Shown here piece by piece: positions 7,293 through 10,741 of a DNA stretch of 10,741 nt. The notes below the pieces were generated by a model. That model did no database searches. It was not told the DNA's origin and worked only from the letters and a program-made list of their open reading frames with translations. Source of the stretch: Bacteroidota bacterium (GTDB lineage Bacteria; Bacteroidota; Bacteroidia; Flavobacteriales_F; PHOS-HE28). Where the stretch lies: the NCBI GenBank assembly GCA_023412755.1, contig JAEZCB010000032.1, forward strand, positions 1-10,741, given 5' to 3'. Numbering within the stretch: the stretch's first letter is position 1; each line of letters starts with the position of its first letter. The position numbers and the translations under genes were made by a program.

Positions 7293-8054
7293 ATGATAGA
7301 AGTAAAAGGGATATCCAAAACGTATCGGCTTGGCAGCAAGCAACAAGCGGAATTGGGGCTTTCGCAGCCGGTGTTCCATGCTGTCAACGATGTGACCTTC
7401 ACCTGCAGGCCTGGCGTGATCCATTCGCTGCTCGGTCCCAATGGTGCCGGCAAGACCACCATGCTGCGCATGATCGCCACGCTGCTGCGGCCCAGTGCCG
7501 GCAGCATTCTGGTGCACGGTCACGATGTGCAGCAGGAAAGCCGCGAAGTGCGCGAGAAGATCGGGTTCCTTACGGGCTCCACGAACCTCTATGAGAGGCT
7601 TACACCGGTGGAGACTGTCCGCTACTTCGGTGAGTTGAACGGCATGGACCGGCAACGGCTGCACCAGCGGCAGGAAATGCTCTTCGATCAGTTGGGGATA
7701 CAGGACTTCCGCAATAAGCGCATCGGCCAGCTTTCCACGGGCATGAAGCAGAAGGTCTCCATCGCCCGTACCATGATCCATGATCCGGAAGTGGTGGTGT
7801 TCGATGAACCTACTTCGGGACTTGATGTGATCAGCGCTGCGAGCATCATCCAATTGATCCGGCAGTGCAAGGCCGAAGGGAAAACAGTGATCTTCTCCTC
7901 CCACATCATGAGCGAGGTGGACCTGTTGTGCGATGAACTGGCGATCATCAACAAAGGCCGGCTCATCCACCAGGGCACCATGGAAGCGTTCCGGCGATCC
8001 GCAGCAGGTGCATCGCTTACCGAAGCATTCATCCGTACAGTAACAGCGGCCTGA
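7293..8054 (+). CDS. natA: ABC exporter ATP-binding protein, NatA-like
   Basis: This 253-residue cytoplasmic ATPase would power the ABC-2 permease encoded 4 bases downstream. Nucleotide-binding motifs are complete: Walker A GPNGAGKTT at 48-56, signature LSTGMKQK at 147-154 (the LSTGM variant of LSGGQ), Walker B VVVFDEP at 167-173 with catalytic Glu172, D-loop SGLD at 175-178, and switch His204 in SSHIMSE. The usual Q-loop glutamine is absent; the region reads GFLTGSTNLYERLT at 91-104. That pattern, LSTGM and the 253-residue length resemble the NatA group, known in Bacillus subtilis as the ATPase of a sodium extrusion pump. Sodium specificity is inference; drug or lipid export is possible. GC-rich third positions suggest a well-maintained gene, in contrast to the interrupted genes on either side. 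Confidence 0.85.
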   Translation: MIEVKGISKTYRLGSKQQAELGLSQPVFHAVNDVTFTCRPGVIHSLLGPNGAGKTTMLRMIATLLRPSAGSILVHGHDVQQESREVREKIGFLTGSTNLYERLTPVETVRYFGELNGMDRQRLHQRQEMLFDQLGIQDFRNKRIGQLSTGMKQKVSIARTMIHDPEVVVFDEPTSGLDVISAASIIQLIRQCKAEGKTVIFSSHIMSEVDLLCDELAIINKGRLIHQGTMEAFRRSAAGASLTEAFIRTVTAA

Positions 8055-8058
8055 TCCC

Positions 8059-9234
8059 ATGAGCACGATCGCAACCGTCATCCGGAAGGAGCTGTTGAGC
8101 ACCTTGCGTGACCGCAAGACCCTGTTCTCGGCCATATTACTGCCCGCGCTGGCCATGCCGCTGCTGTTGATCGGCATCGGCAAGCTGCAGGGTTCGCTCA
8201 AGGAGAAGGAGCGTACCAGGGAATTGAAGGTGGCCCTCTTCAATGCACCCGCCGAAGTAGCGGATCTCTTCGCGCCGCCGCTCTTCGCGCAGGTGCAACC
8301 CGAAGATGCCGAAGCCGCCCGCGATTCCGTGGAAGCCGAGAACTTCGATGCGCTGCTGGTGTTCGAACCGGCCTTCCATGAGAACGCTTCCGGCTCGCGC
8401 TCCGGGCGCATCACCCTCTACCATAAATCCACCCAGGAAGGCGTGGATAAGCGCGTAAGGGAAAGATTGGATCTTTACGAGCAGCGCCTGATGGATCAGC
8501 GGATCCAACGTCTGGGATTGGAGAAGGAGATGCTGGACCCGGTGGTGCTGGAGCCCGTGGATGTCGCCTCCACCAAGGAACAGATCGGCGTGGTGGTGGG
8601 TGGCATGCTGCCCTACCTGTTCATCATCTTCTGTTTCACCGGCTGCATGTATCCCGCGCTGGACATGGTGACTGGGGAAAAGGAGAAGGGCACCATTGAA
8701 ACGCTGCTCACCACCCCCACGAGCCGCTTCGGGATCCTGCTGGGCAAGATGCTCACCATCGCCCTGGTCGGGCTTTGTGCCGCCCTCATGGTCATTGGCG
8801 GCCTGGTGGTAACGCTGCAACTGGCCACAGAGATCCCCGCGCCGCTCATGGATGCTGTGCAGGATATCCTGAGCCTGCGCTTCGTGCTCATGCTCTTCGC
8901 CATGCTCATCCCCCTCAGCCTGTTCTTCGCCGGAATGATCTCGGCCGTGGCCATACGCGCCAGCAGCTTCAAGGAAGCCCAGAGCTACGTTACACCGCTA
9001 ATGTTCGTGGTGATCGTACCCGCCATGGTGGCACTGATGCCGGGCGTGAAGCTCACCTGGGCACTCGCCTTCGTGCCGATCCTCAACATCGCGCTGGCGA
9101 CCAAGGAGATCATTGCTGGAACGATGTATCTCCCGATGTACCTGGCGATCGTGGTATCACTCGTGCTGCTTGCGCTGGTCACAGTGTTCATCAGTAAGGG
9201 CCAGTTCGATAAGGAGGGGAATATCTTGAAGTGA
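8059..9234 (+). CDS. natB: ABC-2 type exporter permease, NatB-like
   Basis: This 391-residue inner-membrane protein is the partner of the preceding ATPase. The N-terminus IATVIRKELLSTLRDRKTLF is the short amphipathic entry of the ABC-2 family. Helix 1 lies at about 22-42. A large extracytoplasmic domain of about 130 residues (43-175), rich in charge, follows. Further helices lie at about 177-200, 231-256, 274-298, 309-329 and 357-378. Between helices 2 and 3 the cytoplasmic segment EKEKGTIETLLTTPTSR at 207-223 is the conserved element thought to contact the ATPase. Helix 1, big loop, then helix bundle with this length matches NatB (about 386 residues in B. subtilis). The exported substrate is not readable from sequence. 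Eighteen of 20 codons from 8161 to 8220 end in G or C, a strong bias. Confidence 0.85.
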   Translation: MSTIATVIRKELLSTLRDRKTLFSAILLPALAMPLLLIGIGKLQGSLKEKERTRELKVALFNAPAEVADLFAPPLFAQVQPEDAEAARDSVEAENFDALLVFEPAFHENASGSRSGRITLYHKSTQEGVDKRVRERLDLYEQRLMDQRIQRLGLEKEMLDPVVLEPVDVASTKEQIGVVVGGMLPYLFIIFCFTGCMYPALDMVTGEKEKGTIETLLTTPTSRFGILLGKMLTIALVGLCAALMVIGGLVVTLQLATEIPAPLMDAVQDILSLRFVLMLFAMLIPLSLFFAGMISAVAIRASSFKEAQSYVTPLMFVVIVPAMVALMPGVKLTWALAFVPILNIALATKEIIAGTMYLPMYLAIVVSLVLLALVTVFISKGQFDKEGNILK

Positions 9235-9333
9235 ACGATAGATCGGACTTGCTGCGCCATGTTCTGTTCCAGGAAGAGTTGCGTGGGCTTAGCAGGCAGC
9301 GTAACACCACATCACCTTGTCTTGCACATAGCC

Positions 9334-10741
9334 ATGCGCCACCATACCATTGTCTTTGCATGCTTACTTGCATGTGTTGCTGCCGCACAACCCATCGAGC
9401 AGGTCGATCAGCGTACTGAATCGGTTCGTTATGGCCCGGTCGCAGCGATAGGTGGAGATAGATGGGTAGTACTGGGCTCTGCAAATGTTGAAGGGGGCAT
9501 TCCGGTACCAGCACAGTTCCTCCGGGCGATCCATACCGATGGCACAACAGCATGGGAAAGGCCCATTGATCACGAGTGAGATGATCTTCGGTTGGTCGTA
9601 TTGCCTGACAGTGGTTTTCTTACAGGAGGAGTCGTTTTTATGTGTGATGTCATCGGTGATCTGAGCAGCACTCTGACTCGATATACCTCTAATGGTGATT
9701 CCTTATGGTCCAGAAATTTGAACGCCTTTCCCATCACCAGCCTTGCACATGGTAGTACTGCTTTGATCGCCGTTGCCTCGCAAGATTCGGTCCTCATACT
9801 TGATATGGATGGAGCCCACCTACATACATGGCCTGCACCTGAAGGACCTGTACATGCCATGTTCTGGTCCGATGATCTGCTGTTCCTCTTGGCTGGAAAT
9901 GGATTATATGCGACTGATCCCTTGGGAAATGTTGTGGGTCATATATCGATGCAATCACCTGGAACGGGGCTTCGCATGGTCGATGAGGTGATCCTTGTGC
10001 TCCGTGAAGATTCCCTTCTGCGTTTTACCGGGGATCTCGTGCAATTGGAGGGTGCCGCGATCATCGATACGGCATTGCATTTTGTGGATGGCAATGAAGG
10101 TATATACATACGCACTTTGAATGCCCTTTACACAGCAAGTGCTCAGGATGATCTTACCTTATTCATGACCATAGCACCCTTACCTGGTCTGATACCCAGA
10201 GGAGGGAGCTTCCGCCATGGCACGTTCATGACAAGTGGCAATACGAATATTTCGGGCCGTTCCAGCGCTGTGGTCCGCAGTCACGTGGACGATGGTGCGG
10301 CTGAAGATCATAATAGTGACATCGAAGTACTGGTCCAAGTGGACTCCGTCTGGTTCTCTTTGTTGGATCATCCAGGCCCGTTGACCATATATGATATAAA
10401 GGCCGACCTTACGGCATATTTGGTGAATCATGGGGAGGCGCCGCTGGAAAGTGCAGTATTGAGCTTTCGTGCTCCGATCTCATATGGATATTGCGGAATA
10501 GGAGCTCTTACGATCATCGCAACGGACCTGGAGCTTGCTCAAGGCGATACGGTTGCCATTCCCTTCTTAAATGTTCACCTTTCACAAGGACCTTTACAGC
10601 CAGGTGATTCATTCAATAATACACTATGCGTTACAGGATTGGCACCCAATAGAAAGATCGATCGGCAACCGGCTGATAATACAGGATGTGCCATTGCCCA
10701 AGCCACAGTAGGCTGGGCGGAGAGCTGGATCAGACCGGTTT
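9334..10741 (+). pseudogene. Secreted propeller-like protein, interrupted by in-frame TGA at codon 82 and cut by the window end
   Basis: A signal peptide starts at 9334 (MRHHTIVFACLLACVAAAQ), cut after AAA or possibly lipidated at Cys14 in LLAC. The mature part begins with propeller-like phrases such as DRWVVLGS, and WERPIDHE comes just before TGA at 9577-9579. The same frame then stays open for 387 codons to the window edge and clearly continues the protein: DDLRLVVLPDSGFLTGG, NGDSLWSRNL, LLFLLAGNGLYATDP. From about 10430 it becomes a beta-sandwich region, and the end (LCVTGLAPNRKIDR, DNTGC) resembles the part that precedes type IX sorting domains in Bacteroidota. A tryptophan (TGG) or arginine (CGA) codon would be one base away from TGA. 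Thirty codons from 9751 have 12 ending in G/C, far below the neighbouring permease. Alternatives are a base-call error or readthrough. The function is unknown. Confidence 0.72.

Noticed and set aside
7188..8414. 408-codon open frame on the minus strand
   Set aside because: It lies opposite the natAB-like genes, whose GC-rich third positions suppress stops on the other strand. Its translation is rich in His, Arg and Cys with no domain pattern.
9577..9579. Alternative genetic code with TGA as Trp
   Set aside because: At least four neighbouring intact genes end with TGA at family-appropriate lengths, and the barrel gene is interrupted by TAG instead.
9624..9642. AGGAGG ten bases before an in-frame ATG at 9640, a possible restart after the TGA
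   Set aside because: The bases encode TGG-like residues in a continuous protein stretch, the spacing is long, and other genes here do not use such sites. A restart would also lack a signal peptide.

Overview
The window looks like a chromosomal stretch from an uncultured, moderately GC-rich member of the Bacteroidota, possibly a Flavobacteriales- or Chitinophagales-like lineage; the order is inference. Three things point there. The surface proteins are of Bacteroidota type: a conserved-repeat adhesin with a YDPNDK...YFDFNPP domain, a small outer-membrane beta-barrel, and a secreted protein with a likely type IX secretion style C-terminal region. No intact gene has a convincing Shine-Dalgarno site. 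Five starts are preceded, 4 to 12 bases upstream, by a version of the Bacteroidota -7 promoter box TAnnTTTG (here NANCTTYG).

Layout, all on the + strand. (1) 1-1980: C-terminal 659 residues of a large secreted adhesin-like protein ending in two calcium-loop repeats. (2) 2003-3439: an NAD(P)-dependent aldehyde dehydrogenase, best read as succinate-semialdehyde dehydrogenase. (3) 3440-3694: a 255-base gap holding one possible 35-codon single-helix membrane peptide. (4) 3695-4612: secreted TraB/GumN-family protein. (5) 4710-6323: orphan family 5 (peptide-type) substrate-binding lipoprotein. (6) 6452-7154: an outer-membrane beta-barrel gene interrupted by a frameshift and an in-frame TAG. (7) 7293-9234: a two-gene ABC exporter operon, NatA-like ATPase and NatB-like permease, 4 bases apart. 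(8) 9334 to the window end: a secreted propeller-like protein whose frame runs off the edge but contains an in-frame TGA at codon 82.

Except for the natAB-like pair, the genes look like independent single transcription units, most with their own near-leaderless promoter, rather than one functional system. Much of the content concerns the cell envelope: adhesin, secreted TraB protein, solute-binding lipoprotein, beta-barrel, exporter and secreted protein. The dehydrogenase is metabolic.

The most notable points are the shared promoter/start architecture and the two interrupted surface-protein genes on either side of an intact, strongly GC3-biased ABC operon. I found no tRNA, rRNA, CRISPR array, insertion sequence or clear intrinsic terminator, and nothing I can defend as a new multi-gene system.
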